From: Alphaproteobacteria bacterium
GTDB lineage: Bacteria > Pseudomonadota > Alphaproteobacteria > Micropepsales > Micropepsaceae
Assembly (NCBI GenBank): GCA_019245415.1
Contig: JAFARO010000014.1
Span: forward strand, 1 to 64,000
DNA: 64,000 bases
Direction of reading: 5' to 3'
The notes beneath the pieces were generated by a model. The model worked only from the letters and a program-made list of their open reading frames with translations. It had not been told where the DNA came from and did not search any database. Shown here one piece after another: positions 41,037 through 52,166 of the stretch. Position 1 is the stretch's first letter; every line of letters begins with the position of its first letter. Position numbers and translations under genes: made by a program.

Positions 41037-41163
41037 CCTCCCCCGCTTGCGGGGGAGGTGCCGAGCGAGCACTTCGCGAGCGAGGCGGAGGGGGGATCGG
41101 TGCAGTTCCCCCCTCCGTCTCGGCGCTGACGCGCCGATCCACCTCCCCCGTGAACGGGCGAGG
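41037..41163. repeat. Family A palindromic repeat, copy 4
   Basis: Begins CCTCCCCCGCTTGCGGGGGA and ends CCTCCCCCGTGAACGGGCGA then GG (one arm mismatch). Contains the CACTTCGCGAGCGA block also seen in copy 2. It lies between the divergent Spy-like gene and the amidohydrolase gene, i.e. within the shared promoter region. Confidence 0.9.
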
Positions 41164-41325
41164 ATTGTCATCGCTTAAGCGACGATGCCGTTCATACGTC
41201 TTCCCCGGATGTGAACGCCCAAGTCACGATCCTGTGTGCGAAACCCAAAGGCTGAACAACGTCCCGCTATTGCGGGCGCGGCGCAGGCGAGCCACTCTCT
41301 GTGCCGCGGCGTGGGGAAATCGGAT

Positions 41326-42746
<1,421 letters not shown>

Positions 42747-42750
<4 letters not shown>

Positions 42751-44219
42751 AGATCATCGCACTCTCTCCTCTCCCGTCATCGCCCGCTTCATGCGGGCGA
42801 CCCAATTTTCTTGGCGCGAAAAAATGGGTTGCCCGGACAAGCCGGGCAATGACGGCGGTTGGATTGATGCTGTGCGGCAGCTCCGCCCTCGCGCAACCGC
42901 CTGCTGGCGTGGTCGCCTATGTGGGCAACACTGGAATACCGGGACCAGCACCCGTCCTCATTCAAAACGCAAAAATTTATACTCTGGGTTCCCAAGGCAC
43001 GCTCGCAAACGGCGAGTTGCTGATCATGAGTGGTAAAATCGCGCGAGTAGATATCAATTCGCTCCCAATGCCCGGCGCCAAGATCATCGACGCCAAGGGC
43101 AAGCCGGTGACGCCGGGGCTGATGGTGTCGAACTCGGAGCTTGGCGCCATCGAGATCGATCTCGTCGGCGAGACCAACGACAGCGGCCCGGGCCAGGACC
43201 TTTCCGCCTTCGATGCGGACGGCACGGACTCGCCGACCTTGAAAGAGACGATCGCCTCCGCCGCCTTCGACGTCAGCGACGCGATCAATCCGAACTCGAC
43301 CCTGATCGCGGTGGCGCGCATCCGCGGCGTGACGCGCTCGCTGACCGCGCCGGCGATCGGCAGCGGCGTGTTCTCGGGCCATGCCGCGGTCATCGATCTC
43401 GGCCTCGGACCCAACCTAGTCGAGAAGACCAGGGTCGGCATGGTCGCGAACCTGGAACCGGCCGGCGGACCCGGCGCGCCGAGCCGCCCGCTGATCTGGG
43501 CGCAGTTCCGCGAGATGATGGACGACGCGCGCGAATATCAGGCGCAGCGCGCCGCCTACCATCGTCCCGGCGGCGCCCGCGACCAGCGCAGCTCGCGCAT
43601 CGATCTCGATGCCTTGGCCGACGTGGTCGAGGGCCGCGAGCCGCTGCTCGTCTATGTCAACCGCGTCTCCACCATCCGCCAAGTGCTTGCCTACTGCCGA
43701 GCCAACAAGATCAAGCTGGTGATCCTGGGCGGCAGCGAAGCCTGGATGGCGGCGTCCGACCTCGCCGCGGCGCATGTCCCCGTGGTGATCGACACCGAGC
43801 TCAACCTACCGAACACCTTCTCCGACATCGGCGCGACCTTGAAGAACGCAGCGCGGCTCGATGCCGCCGGCGTGCTCGTCGCCTTCCAGCCGCAGAGCAA
43901 CGGGCTCGCGCACTATGCCCGCACCATCACCCAGATCGCGGGAAACGCGGTGGCCAACGGCATGAAATGGGATCATGCGCTCGCCGCCATCACCAGGAAC
44001 CCGGCGGAGATCTGGGGCCTCGCCGACAGCTACGGCACGCTCGAGCCGGGCAAGGACGCCGATGTGGTGATCTGGGACGGCGATCCGCTGGAAGTGACCA
44101 GCGCGCCGACCGCGGTCTTCATCAAAGGCCAGCAGATGCCGATGACCTCGCGCCAGACAGCGTTGCGCGAGCGCTATCGCGACGCGGCGCAGCAGAATCC
44201 CTCCGCGGGCTATCATTGA
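42747..44219 (+). CDS. Amidohydrolase-like protein lacking metal ligands
   Basis: A 490-residue homologue of the preceding gene's product, coupled by a 4-bp overlap. At the metal-ligand positions the match reads VTPGLMVSNSELG in place of VTPGIIDIHSHLG, and the later HSDDP-like segment is FQPQSNGLAHYART, so the catalytic His and Asp are gone: a probable pseudoenzyme. Codons 10-35 are encoded by a family D repeat; the signal peptide h-region (MTAVGLMLCGSSALAQ) comes after it. The start may be 42747 or the ATG at 42849 in the repeat end. It could form a heterodimer with the active protein. Confidence 0.85.
42775..42854. repeat. Family D palindromic repeat inside a coding sequence
   Basis: 80 bp from CGTCATCGCCCGCTTCATGC to GCCGGGCAATGACG. 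The left stem is CGCCCGCTTCATGCGGGCG, the right GCCCGGACAAGCCGGGC. The first 37 bases match copy 2 at 52760 almost exactly. It is read through in frame by the degenerate amidohydrolase gene. Confidence 0.9.
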
Positions 44220-45187
44220 TGCGCGGGCCGGCGCTTGCGGCGCTGCTCGCCCTGGCGGCAGCGCTGCCGGCGCAGAGCGCGTTCGCCGCCGCCATCGCCT
44301 CGCCCGACTCCGGAGCCACAGGCGCACCGCCGCCGCCGCCGGCCGCCTCACGGGCCGTCATGGCGCAGATGCCCGCGCATCCCGCGCTCTGGCTGGTGCA
44401 CGGGGCGAAAGGCACCGCGTATCTCTTCGGCTCCTTCCATGCGCTGCCGCCGAACGTGGATTGGCGTACCAAGGAAATCGATGCAGCGACGACAAAGGCA
44501 GACGCCTTCGTGTTCGAGATTTCGCTGGACGATGCGGTGAAAGAGCGGCTGCAGAGCTATGTCAAGCAGCGCGGCTTCCTGGCGGAAGGCAAGCATCTGC
44601 ACGACATGCTTTCCCCGGCCGCGGCAACCCAGCTCGACAGCGAGGTCAAGGCCTTCGCCATCGATCCGGCGGCCATCGACCGCATGCGGCCATGGCTCGC
44701 TTTGGTGGTGATCGACGCCGCCGCGATCCGAAAGCAGAACTACACGCCCAAAGACGGCATCGAAGTCCAACTCGAAGCCGAGGCGCGCAACGAAGGCCGT
44801 CCCATCATCGCGCTGGAGACGCCGGAGCAGCAACTGGCGATGCTGGTGCCGGACGATCCTCGGGCGGAGGTCGAGCAATTCGAATCCGAGCTGCTGAACG
44901 ACAAAGACGAGCGCGGTGCCGGCGACGAACTCGGTCCGCTGCTCGATGCTTGGATGAAGGGCAATGTCGCGCGGCTGGGAAAGCTCACGGGCCGCGAGTT
45001 CGCGCCGTTTCCCGAAGCGCGCCGGCACCTGATCGACGAGCGCAATCGCCACTTCGCCGACCGGATCGCAGCCTTGCTCGGCGAGCCCAAGACCTACTTC
45101 GTCACCGTCGGCGCGGCCCATCTGGTGGGACCGCTGGGGGTGCCCAAGCTGTTGCGCGACAAGGGATTTCGCGTCGAAGGCCCGTGA
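44219..45187 (+). CDS. TraB/GumN-family protein
   Basis: A 322-residue protein with signal peptide (RGPALAALLALAAALPAQSA) and a Pro-rich linker. The TraB/GumN motifs LFGSFHALP near residue 65 and FVTVGAAHLVGPLG near residue 300 are intact, with FVFEISL between. The clan includes Tiki proteases and metal-dependent hydrolases. Its ATG shares one base with the preceding stop (TGATG), so it belongs to the amidohydrolase operon. Confidence 0.92.
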   Translation: MRGPALAALLALAAALPAQSAFAAAIASPDSGATGAPPPPPAASRAVMAQMPAHPALWLVHGAKGTAYLFGSFHALPPNVDWRTKEIDAATTKADAFVFEISLDDAVKERLQSYVKQRGFLAEGKHLHDMLSPAAATQLDSEVKAFAIDPAAIDRMRPWLALVVIDAAAIRKQNYTPKDGIEVQLEAEARNEGRPIIALETPEQQLAMLVPDDPRAEVEQFESELLNDKDERGAGDELGPLLDAWMKGNVARLGKLTGREFAPFPEARRHLIDERNRHFADRIAALLGEPKTYFVTVGAAHLVGPLGVPKLLRDKGFRVEGP

Positions 45188-45224
45188 TTTCGCGCTCTCG
45201 CGCGGATCGGCTATAGTCGAGCCA

Positions 45225-45246
45225 TTCCGGCCGCGCATGGCCGGAA
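45225..45246. other. Perfect 8-bp inverted repeat (possible terminator or 5' UTR hairpin)
   Basis: TTCCGGCC and GGCCGGAA with a 6-base loop, 38 bp after the TraB/GumN stop. TATAGT at 45212-45217 just before it looks like a -10 box for the small membrane protein gene, in which case the hairpin would sit in that gene's 5' UTR. Confidence 0.45.
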
Positions 45247-45272
45247 GGGGCAAGTCACATTAGGGGGCAATC

Positions 45273-45614
45273 GTGCATATGGGTTTTGTAGCGATGCACG
45301 TCGTGCATGCGACGTTCATTGCGGTAGTGGGATTCTTTGTTCTGTTCGCCGCGGGCAAGTCCAGCGGCATCGTGCGCATGGTCGGCACGATCCTGGGCTG
45401 GTGGCTCTGGATCCTCGCCGTGCTGGCGATCGTCTGCGGCGTGCTCTGCCACGGCGACGGCAAGGACATGCCGGGCTGGGCGCAGCACATGCATGGCTGG
45501 ATGAAGTCGGAGCAGGCAGCGCCTGCCGCGGCGCCGGCGACACCGGCACCCGTCACCGACGCGACCAAGCCCGCGCCGGCGAAACCGGAAATGGCCGCAC
45601 CGAAGAAGCCTTAA
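45273..45614 (+). CDS. Small membrane protein with Ala/Pro-rich tail
   Basis: About 113 residues. The GTG at 45273 sits 5 bp after AGGGGG; ATGs at 45279 and 45294 are alternatives. Two TM segments (VVHATFIAVVGFFVLFAAG and GTILGWWLWILAVLAIVCGV) are followed by HMHGWMKSEQ and an Ala/Pro/Lys tail. No family recognised. A GC hairpin 20 bp after the stop may end the transcript. Confidence 0.75.
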   Translation: MHMGFVAMHVVHATFIAVVGFFVLFAAGKSSGIVRMVGTILGWWLWILAVLAIVCGVLCHGDGKDMPGWAQHMHGWMKSEQAAPAAAPATPAPVTDATKPAPAKPEMAAPKKP

Positions 45615-45634
45615 AGTCTATCGATGACGACTGC

Positions 45635-45657
45635 GGGCGGCTCTTGAAGGGCCGCCC
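45635..45657 (+). terminator. GC-rich hairpin after the small membrane protein gene
   Basis: GGGCGGC and GCCGCCC enclose a 9-base loop. No T-run follows, so it is at best a weak intrinsic terminator. Confidence 0.45.
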
Positions 45658-45723
45658 CGTCGCTCTGCCCGCGAATGGGGAGGGAGCGCCTTCGCGCGCC
45701 AACGACGGCCTATTCCGGGGCAG

Positions 45724-45747
45724 ATAAAGATATGCATATTTCTTTAT
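45724..45747. promoter_or_regulatory. AT-rich palindromic site upstream of ahcY
   Basis: ATAAAGATATGC and ATATTTCTTTAT form an imperfect inverted repeat (about 8 of 12 positions paired), and GCATAT-TTCTTT-ATATGC overlaps it as a perfect 6-bp repeat (to 45750). It is a striking AT island 65 bp before the ahcY start. Its look and place suit an ArsR-type S-adenosylhomocysteine-responsive regulator (SahR) site, but I cannot confirm the motif. Confidence 0.5.
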
Positions 45748-45811
45748 ATGCTGCTTGCGGCACCGCAGGCGGCCTGCTATATCGCGCGCGCCTTCACAGA
45801 AAGCCGCTTCC

Positions 45812-47215
45812 ATGCCCGCCGCGCACGACTACGCCGTCAAAGACCTTTCGCTTGCCGAGTTCGGGCGCAAGGAGATCTCGCTGGCCGAGACCGAGATGCC
45901 CGGCTTGATGGCGACGCGCGAGGAATACGGCCCGCAGAAGCCGCTCAAGGGCGCGCGCATCGCGGGCTCCTTGCACATGACCATCCAGACCGCGGTCTTG
46001 ATCGAAACCTTGACGGCGCTCGGGGCCGAAGTGCGCTGGGCTTCGTGCAACATCTATTCGACGCAGGACCACGCGGCAGCGGCAGTCGCGGCCGCGGGCA
46101 CGCCGGTGTTCGCGATCAAGGGCGAGAGCCTGGAGGATTATTGGACCTACACCCGCAAGATCCTCGAATGGCACGACGGCGGCACGCCGAATTTGATCCT
46201 CGATGACGGCGGCGACGCGACCATGCTCGTCCATCACGGGCTGCGCGCCGAGAAAGGCGACACCGCCTTTCTCGACAAGGCGGAGAACGAAGAGGAAGAG
46301 GTCTTCTACGCGCTGATCAAGCGCACCTTGAAGGAAAAGCCGGGCTGGTTCGCGGAGCTTGCCAAGAACATCAAGGGCGTGTCGGAGGAAACCACCACCG
46401 GCGTGCATCGGCTCTATCTGATGGAGAAGGACGGCCGGCTGCTGTTCCCCGCAATCAACGTCAACGACAGCGTCACCAAGTCGAAATTCGACAATCTCTA
46501 TGGCTGCCGCGAGAGCTTGGTCGACGGTATCCGCCGCGGCACCGACGTGATGATGGCCGGCAAGGTCGCGATGGTCGCGGGCTTCGGCGACGTCGGCAAA
46601 GGCTCGGCCGCCAGTCTGCGCCAGGCCGGCTGCCGCGTGCTGGTGAGCGAGGTCGATCCGATCTGCGCGCTGCAGGCGGCGATGGAAGGCTACGAAGTCG
46701 TGACCATGGAAGACGCGGCGCCGCGCGCCGACATCTTCGTCACCGCGACCGGCAATGTCGACGTCATCACGCTCGACCACATGCGCGCGATGAAGGACCG
46801 CGCCATCGTCTGCAACATCGGCCATTTCGACAGCGAGATTCAGGTCGCCTCGCTCAAGAATTACAAGTGGAACAACATCAAGCCGCAGGTCGACGAGATC
46901 GAGTTCCCGGACGGCAAGCGCATGATCCTCTTGTCCCAGGGCCGGCTGGTGAATCTCGGCAACGCCATGGGGCATCCGAGCTTCGTCATGAGCTCGTCCT
47001 TCACCAACCAGACCTTGGCGCAGATCGAGCTGTTCAAGAACCAGGGCAAGTACCAGAAAAAGGTCTACACCCTGCCCAAGGAGCTCGACGAGAAGGTCGC
47101 GCGGCTTCATCTCGACAAGATCGGTGTCAAGCTCACCAAGCTCTCGCCCAAGCAGTCCGATTACATCGGCGTGCCGCAGGTCGGGCCCTTCAAACCGGAC
47201 CATTATCGGTACTAG
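45812..47215 (+). CDS. ahcY: Adenosylhomocysteinase
   Basis: A 467-residue NAD-dependent enzyme that splits S-adenosylhomocysteine to adenosine and homocysteine, keeping methylation reactions going. Typical segments are [34 protein letters not shown], the NAD-binding loop [19 protein letters not shown] and the C-terminal [20 protein letters not shown]. Complete. It sits between the HPr cluster and divL, as in other alphaproteobacteria, and is preceded by an AT-rich candidate operator. Confidence 0.98.
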   Translation: MPAAHDYAVKDLSLAEFGRKEISLAETEMPGLMATREEYGPQKPLKGARIAGSLHMTIQTAVLIETLTALGAEVRWASCNIYSTQDHAAAAVAAAGTPVFAIKGESLEDYWTYTRKILEWHDGGTPNLILDDGGDATMLVHHGLRAEKGDTAFLDKAENEEEEVFYALIKRTLKEKPGWFAELAKNIKGVSEETTTGVHRLYLMEKDGRLLFPAINVNDSVTKSKFDNLYGCRESLVDGIRRGTDVMMAGKVAMVAGFGDVGKGSAASLRQAGCRVLVSEVDPICALQAAMEGYEVVTMEDAAPRADIFVTATGNVDVITLDHMRAMKDRAIVCNIGHFDSEIQVASLKNYKWNNIKPQVDEIEFPDGKRMILLSQGRLVNLGNAMGHPSFVMSSSFTNQTLAQIELFKNQGKYQKKVYTLPKELDEKVARLHLDKIGVKLTKLSPKQSDYIGVPQVGPFKPDHYRY

Positions 47216-47239
47216 CATCGCGGGCTCGAGGGAGAGCGA

Positions 47240-48727
47240 TTGGCGCAGGACAATCCCGTAGCAGCGATCGCTGCCGGTGCCTTGGCGAACGCGGCGCGCC
47301 AGCTGCGCTCCGATCCCGCCGCCGCAGCCGCGCTGGCGCGTGACGCCTTGAAGCTCGAGCCGCAAAACCTGGACGCCGCGCTCGTTCTGGCGAAGGCGCT
47401 GGGCGCACAGGGACGCTTTCACGAAGCGATCGAGATCCTGAAGCCGTTCGCCGCGCCGGACGCGGCCGATCCGCGCATCCTCGTCGAACTCGGCGGCGTG
47501 CTCGGCCGGATCGGAGACATGGATCGCGCCGCCGCGAGCTATTTCCGCGTGCTCAGGCGGCAGCCGGAACTGGTCAAGGTCTGGCTGGTCTACGGTCACG
47601 CGCTGAAGGCGCTGGGCCTGCGCGACGCGGCGCTTGGCGCCTATCGCGAGGCGATCCGGCAGCAGCCGTCCTTCGGCGAAGCCTATTGGAGCATCGCCGA
47701 TCTCAAGACCGTGCGGTACAGCGACGACGAGATCGCGGCCATGCGCGCGCAAGCGGCGTTGCCGGGGCTGGAGGCGCAAAATCGCGTCCACTTTGAATTC
47801 GCGCTCGGCAAGGCGATGGAAGACGCGGCAGATTTCGCCGGCGCATTTGCCCATGTCGCGCGCGCGAACGCGCTGCACCGGGACGCGCATCCCTACGATC
47901 ACGTGCGGACGGAAGCCTTCTTTGCCCGATTGAAGGCGGTGATGACGCCGGCGCTTTTCGCAGGCCGCGAAGGGTGCGGCGCGCCGGCGCAGGATCCGAT
48001 CTTCGTCGTCGGAATGATGCGCTCCGGTTCGACCCTGGTGGAGCAGATCCTCGCCAGCCATTCGCTGGTCGAAGGCACCGGAGAACTCCACCACATCGCG
48101 CAGATCGCCCACGGCCTGGGTTCGTGGGAGAATTCGCAGACCGGCCGATCCTATCCGGAGGCGCTCGCTGCCCTCGAGCCGCAAGCTCTCAAGGCGCTGG
48201 GCGAGCAATATCTATCCCGCGCCCGGCAACATCGCCGCCTGGGACGCGCACGCTTCGTCGACAAGATGCCGAACAACTTCCTGCATGTCGGCCTCATCCA
48301 TCTCATCCTGCCGAATGCGAAGATCGTCGATGTCCGGCGCGATGTCAGGGCCTGCGGTTGGTCGTGCTTCGCCCAGCACTTCGCCGGCGGCATGCCCTAT
48401 CTCTACGATCTCGACGACATCCGCCGCTACTACGAGGACTACGTCGCGCTGATGGCGCATGTCGACCGCGTGCTGCCCGGCCTCGTTCACCGCGTGCAAT
48501 ACGAGGACCTGGTGGCGGAGCCGGAGCGGCGCATCCGCGAAATGCTGGAGCATTGCGGGCTGCCGTTCGAGCCCGGCTGCCTCGACTTCCATCGCACGGC
48601 GCGCGCCATCCACACGCCCAGCTCCGAACAGGTGCGCCGGCCGATCTTCCGCGAAGGCCTGGAGAAGTGGCGCTCGTTCGAGCCCTGGCTTGGGGCGCTC
48701 GGCGGCGATGGCGGGATGCGTCCCTAG
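47240..48727 (+). CDS. TPR-sulfotransferase fusion protein
   Basis: A 495-residue protein starting at TTG (47240) after GGAGAGCGA. Residues 15-150 form TPR-like helices (ALARDALKLEPQNLDAALVL; AAASYFRVLRRQPELVKVWL). From about residue 250 a sulfotransferase domain begins with the PAPS-binding 5' loop FVVGMMRSGSTLVEQILASH and continues with VDKMPNNFLHVGLIHLILPN. Such fusions sulfate or otherwise modify proteins or surface glycans; the target is unknown. It lies between ahcY and divL and is not part of the usual core order. Confidence 0.92.
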   Translation: MAQDNPVAAIAAGALANAARQLRSDPAAAAALARDALKLEPQNLDAALVLAKALGAQGRFHEAIEILKPFAAPDAADPRILVELGGVLGRIGDMDRAAASYFRVLRRQPELVKVWLVYGHALKALGLRDAALGAYREAIRQQPSFGEAYWSIADLKTVRYSDDEIAAMRAQAALPGLEAQNRVHFEFALGKAMEDAADFAGAFAHVARANALHRDAHPYDHVRTEAFFARLKAVMTPALFAGREGCGAPAQDPIFVVGMMRSGSTLVEQILASHSLVEGTGELHHIAQIAHGLGSWENSQTGRSYPEALAALEPQALKALGEQYLSRARQHRRLGRARFVDKMPNNFLHVGLIHLILPNAKIVDVRRDVRACGWSCFAQHFAGGMPYLYDLDDIRRYYEDYVALMAHVDRVLPGLVHRVQYEDLVAEPERRIREMLEHCGLPFEPGCLDFHRTARAIHTPSSEQVRRPIFREGLEKWRSFEPWLGALGGDGGMRP

Positions 48728-48749
48728 AACGTGACGCGCTTCACCGCTC

Positions 48750-49343
48750 CTATTGTGCCCGCGTGCCGGAACCGGCGCTGGTCTTGCGCGAGTTGGCCGT
48801 CGACATGCCGATCCAGCAGCCCGTCCTGAAGCCGGGCTGAAAGGCGCCCGTCGCCGGCGTGTAGAGATATTCCTGGCAGTTCATGTCCGAATTGCCGAGC
48901 TGCACGGCATAGTCGTAGACCAGCTGCGAGGTGTTGAGCGTCTTGTAGACGATCACATGCGCCAGGCCCGTGGTCAGCGAATATTTCGCCTTCACCGCCT
49001 GCCAGCCGGCCTGAAGGTCGGCGGTGATGCTGTGATTGTCGAACTGCGCCACGCCGACCCAGCTGCCCAGCGCCATGCTGCCCTGCTTCATCAGGTGCCG
49101 ATTGAACATGACGCGCTTCTTACCGGTGCCGTCGATGAGCATGAAATCGTCGAAATTGTTGACGTCCTGCTGGAAGGTGCGGTGATCCATCTGCGCACCG
49201 AGATTGAGCATGGTCGGCGTCCCCGACAGCGGCTCCAGATTCGACGTCGCGAAGAATTGGGTCAGCGAGAAGCCTTGCGCATCGGCCGCGCTGCCGGTCA
49301 GTGCCAGCGCGGCCGCGGCGGCAAATACGAGTCCAAATTTCAT
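48750..49343 (-). CDS. Exported protein of unknown function
   Basis: A 197-residue product with signal peptide MKFGLVFAAAAALALTGSAA and cleavage after ADAQ. GGGAGG lies 6 bp before the ATG at 49343. The mature part contains DDFMLIDGTGKKRVMFNRHL, WVGVAQFDNHSITADLQAGW, two Cys residues (MNCQEYLY and RTGCWIG) that could form a disulphide, and a basic tail. I do not recognise the family. Divergent from divL. Confidence 0.75.
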   Translation of the reverse strand: MKFGLVFAAAAALALTGSAADAQGFSLTQFFATSNLEPLSGTPTMLNLGAQMDHRTFQQDVNNFDDFMLIDGTGKKRVMFNRHLMKQGSMALGSWVGVAQFDNHSITADLQAGWQAVKAKYSLTTGLAHVIVYKTLNTSQLVYDYAVQLGNSDMNCQEYLYTPATGAFQPGFRTGCWIGMSTANSRKTSAGSGTRAQ

Positions 49344-49559
49344 GAGCATCCTCCCAAGGCGAAGAAACAGGCACCGAGCGGTGCCAAAGCCCCCTTTCCA
49401 AAACCTGCACAGAAATTTCCCCAGGTACAACCTTATATCGAGGCCCGGATTGATTCGATTTGGGCAGAATCGTCCCGCGTCGAGGGGCGCGACCGCTATT
49501 AGTTGAGCGATTGTCGACCTCTAGGCTTTTTACGATTTCTTAACCACAATACCTAGGCG

Positions 49560-49601
49560 GACTCAGGTGATCTGGGTACCGTACAGATTCCAACGTGATT
49601 C
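49560..49601. promoter_or_regulatory. Cluster of GANTC (CcrM-type) sites at the divL start
   Basis: GACTC at 49560-49564, GATTC at 49586-49590 and GATTC at 49597-49601, with another GATTC at 49452-49456. In Caulobacter-type cells GANTC adenine methylation tracks the replication fork and can tune cell-cycle promoters. Spacing suggests a methylation-sensitive control region for divL. Confidence 0.45.
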
Positions 49602-52033
49602 GCGGAAACATGCGACGGGAATCGGGGGATGGCAGGGAAGGAGATCGGTGCAGCGGCGCAGTGACGGCGCTCGCGATCGCAGCCTTTTTCGCCACCTCCA
49701 CGCCTGCCCTCGCAGCGGTTCCCCTGCCCGGTCCCGACCTGCTGCTGCCGATCGTGACGGCCGGCGCGGTGGCGCTGGCGCTGGTCGCGGCGCTCTGGGC
49801 CATCGCCGAGCAAGGTTTGACGCGGCGGCTGCGGCGAACGCTGCGGGCGGTTGGCGCCCGCACCAAGAACCTGGTCGGCGAGCGCGACGCGCTGCTGTCG
49901 TCAGGCCGGGAAGCGCTCATCGTCTGGGGCCGCGACGGCAGCGGCCCGCGCTCCTATGGAGGGGCGGAGGCGATCATCGACTCCTGTCTGGCGGGGGCGG
50001 ACGCGCTCGAACTCAGCCGCGCGCTCGACGGCCTGAGCGAGCGGGCGGAGAGCTTTTCGCTCACGGCGCGCGACCGCAACGGACATGCGATCCATCTGCG
50101 TGGACGTGCCGTCGGTGCGGCGGCTGCGGTCTGGATCGAGCCCGAGCGCGCCAGCAAGTCATCCTCGCCCGATTTCCGCGCCGTGCTGGATGCGGTGCCG
50201 GTGCCGGTTTGGCTCCGGGACCGCGCGCTGTCGCTGGTATGGGCCAATCGCGCTTATGCCGAAGCCGGCGGCGCCGCGGATGCGGAGGCCGCGGTCAAGG
50301 CGCAAATCTTTCTGGAGAAATCCGAAGCCGATCTCGCCGCCACGGCGCGCAATACCGGCGCGATGCAGGAGAGCCGCCGCTTCGCGGTGGTGAACGGCCA
50401 GCGCCGCGCGCTGTCCTTCACGCATCAGCCGATCGCCGGCGGCACCATCGTCGGCAGCGCCGTGGACGTCACCGATCTCGTCCAGGCCGACGCCAAGCTG
50501 CAGCAACATCTCGACGCCCATGCCGATACGCTCGACCGCCTCGCCACGGCGGTTGCGATCTTCGCCGCGGACCAGAAGCTCAGCTTCTACAACCGCGCCT
50601 TCGCCGAATTGTGGTCGCTGCCGGAAAGCTGGCTCGACGGCCATCCCAGCGACGGCGAAATCCTCGACCGCCTTCGTGAAGGCCGCAAACTTCCCGAGCA
50701 GCGCGATTATCAGGCCTGGAAGCGCGAGCGGCTCTCGCTCTATGGCGCCGCGCACGACTACCTGCCGGAGGAGGAATGGCATCTGCCCGGCGGCAAGACG
50801 TTGCGCGTGGTCGCCCAGCCGCATCCCTTCGGCGGCCTCACCTTCCTCTATGAAGACGTCACCGCGCGCATTGCGCTGGAGAGTTCCTACAACACGCTGA
50901 TCAAGGTCCAGTCGGCGACGCTGGACACGCTCAACGAAGGCGTCGCCGTTTTCGGTCCCGACGGCCGGCTCAAGCTGCACAACGCGTCCTTCGCGCGCAT
51001 CTGGGACCTTGAGCAGAAGGATCTCGCGGGCGAGCCGCATGTGCGCACCATCGCGGCCGCCAGCGCCGAGAAGTTCGGCGACGCGGAAGTCTGGGAAGGC
51101 TTGATCCAGGCCATCGTCTCCGGCGCGCAGGCCAAGCGCGAGCTGGGCGAGATCGAGCGCAACGACCGCACCATCCTGTCGCTCGCGCTGTCCGCCTTGC
51201 CGGACGGCGCGACCCTCGTCACCTTCGCGGACGTGACCGACCGTTTCCGTATCGAAAGCGCGCTGCGCGACCGCAACGACGCGCTGGAGGCGGCGGACAG
51301 GCTCAAATCCGATTTCATCAAGCACGTTTCGTACGAACTGCGCACGCCGTTGAACACCATCCTGGGCTTCGCCGAGCATCTGGCGAGCGGCATCCCGGGC
51401 GAACTCAATCCGCGGCAGGACGAATACGTCCACGACATCGTCGCCGGCGCCAATACGCTGACCCGCCTGGTCAACGACATCCTCGATCTCTCGCTGATCG
51501 AATCCGGCACCTTGCGGCTGGAGCTGACCCGCATCGACCTGCATGCGCTTCTGGGCGACGTGGCCGCGCATGCGCGGGACTGGGCGGCGAAGGCGGGCTT
51601 GGCGCTGGAGGTCGACGTGCCGGACGATGCGGGCACGTTCCTGGGCGACGACCGGCGTCTTCGCCAGGTGGTGTTCAATCTGCTCTCCAACGCCTTCAAG
51701 TTCACGCCGCGCGGCGGGGTGATCACGCTGTCGGGCCGCATCCAGGGCGAGGACGTCCAGATCGCCGTCGCCGACAACGGGCCCGGCATCGCGCCGGAAG
51801 TGAAGGCCAACGTCTTCGAGCGCTTCGCCGCCAAGAGCCGCGCGGGCCAACGCGCGGGCGCCGGCCTCGGCCTCGCCCTCGTCAACCGCTTCGTCGAACT
51901 GCATGACGGCTGGGTCGAGATCGAAAGCGGCGATCCGGGAGAGGACGGCGGCACCCTGGTGCGCTGCCACCTGCCCAGGCGCATCCATGACGAAGGCCCG
52001 GCCACGCCGGAGCACGGCCGCACGGCTGCCTGA
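49595..52033 (+). CDS. divL: DivL-type atypical sensor kinase (Tyr in the H-box)
   Basis: An 812-residue protein (GTG 49595; ATG 49610 possible). Two N-terminal hydrophobic segments are followed by three PAS-like domains (about 190-300, 305-425 and 430-555). The dimerisation motif reads FIKHVSYELRTPLNTILGF: the phospho-accepting His is replaced by Tyr (Y580), the diagnostic feature of DivL, which regulates the CckA-ChpT-CtrA pathway instead of acting as an ordinary kinase. The ATPase domain keeps NLLSNAFKFTP, DNGPGIAPE and GAGLGLALV. Placed upstream of the tsaE-addAB operon, as PAS kinases are in other alphaproteobacteria. Confidence 0.88.
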   Translation: MIRGNMRRESGDGREGDRCSGAVTALAIAAFFATSTPALAAVPLPGPDLLLPIVTAGAVALALVAALWAIAEQGLTRRLRRTLRAVGARTKNLVGERDALLSSGREALIVWGRDGSGPRSYGGAEAIIDSCLAGADALELSRALDGLSERAESFSLTARDRNGHAIHLRGRAVGAAAAVWIEPERASKSSSPDFRAVLDAVPVPVWLRDRALSLVWANRAYAEAGGAADAEAAVKAQIFLEKSEADLAATARNTGAMQESRRFAVVNGQRRALSFTHQPIAGGTIVGSAVDVTDLVQADAKLQQHLDAHADTLDRLATAVAIFAADQKLSFYNRAFAELWSLPESWLDGHPSDGEILDRLREGRKLPEQRDYQAWKRERLSLYGAAHDYLPEEEWHLPGGKTLRVVAQPHPFGGLTFLYEDVTARIALESSYNTLIKVQSATLDTLNEGVAVFGPDGRLKLHNASFARIWDLEQKDLAGEPHVRTIAAASAEKFGDAEVWEGLIQAIVSGAQAKRELGEIERNDRTILSLALSALPDGATLVTFADVTDRFRIESALRDRNDALEAADRLKSDFIKHVSYELRTPLNTILGFAEHLASGIPGELNPRQDEYVHDIVAGANTLTRLVNDILDLSLIESGTLRLELTRIDLHALLGDVAAHARDWAAKAGLALEVDVPDDAGTFLGDDRRLRQVVFNLLSNAFKFTPRGGVITLSGRIQGEDVQIAVADNGPGIAPEVKANVFERFAAKSRAGQRAGAGLGLALVNRFVELHDGWVEIESGDPGEDGGTLVRCHLPRRIHDEGPATPEHGRTAA

Positions 52034-52166
52034 CCGACCGGCACAGGGAAACGGGTTCGCCGTATTGCTGAAACCCCTTGCGCGCCGCATGGCAGGAGCC
52101 AGCCGCCGCAATGCGTGAAAACTAGTGTCCCGCGCCTATCTTCCCGGAAGACCCTGGAGGAAGACC

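Noticed and set aside
45658-45811. S-adenosylhomocysteine riboswitch upstream of ahcY
   Set aside because: I could not find the conserved core of known SAH aptamers. The AT-rich palindrome looks like a protein-binding site instead.
45794-48208. An 804-codon open frame on the minus strand
   Set aside because: Antisense to ahcY and the sulfotransferase gene, both unmistakable. The translated sequence has the composition of a shadow frame.
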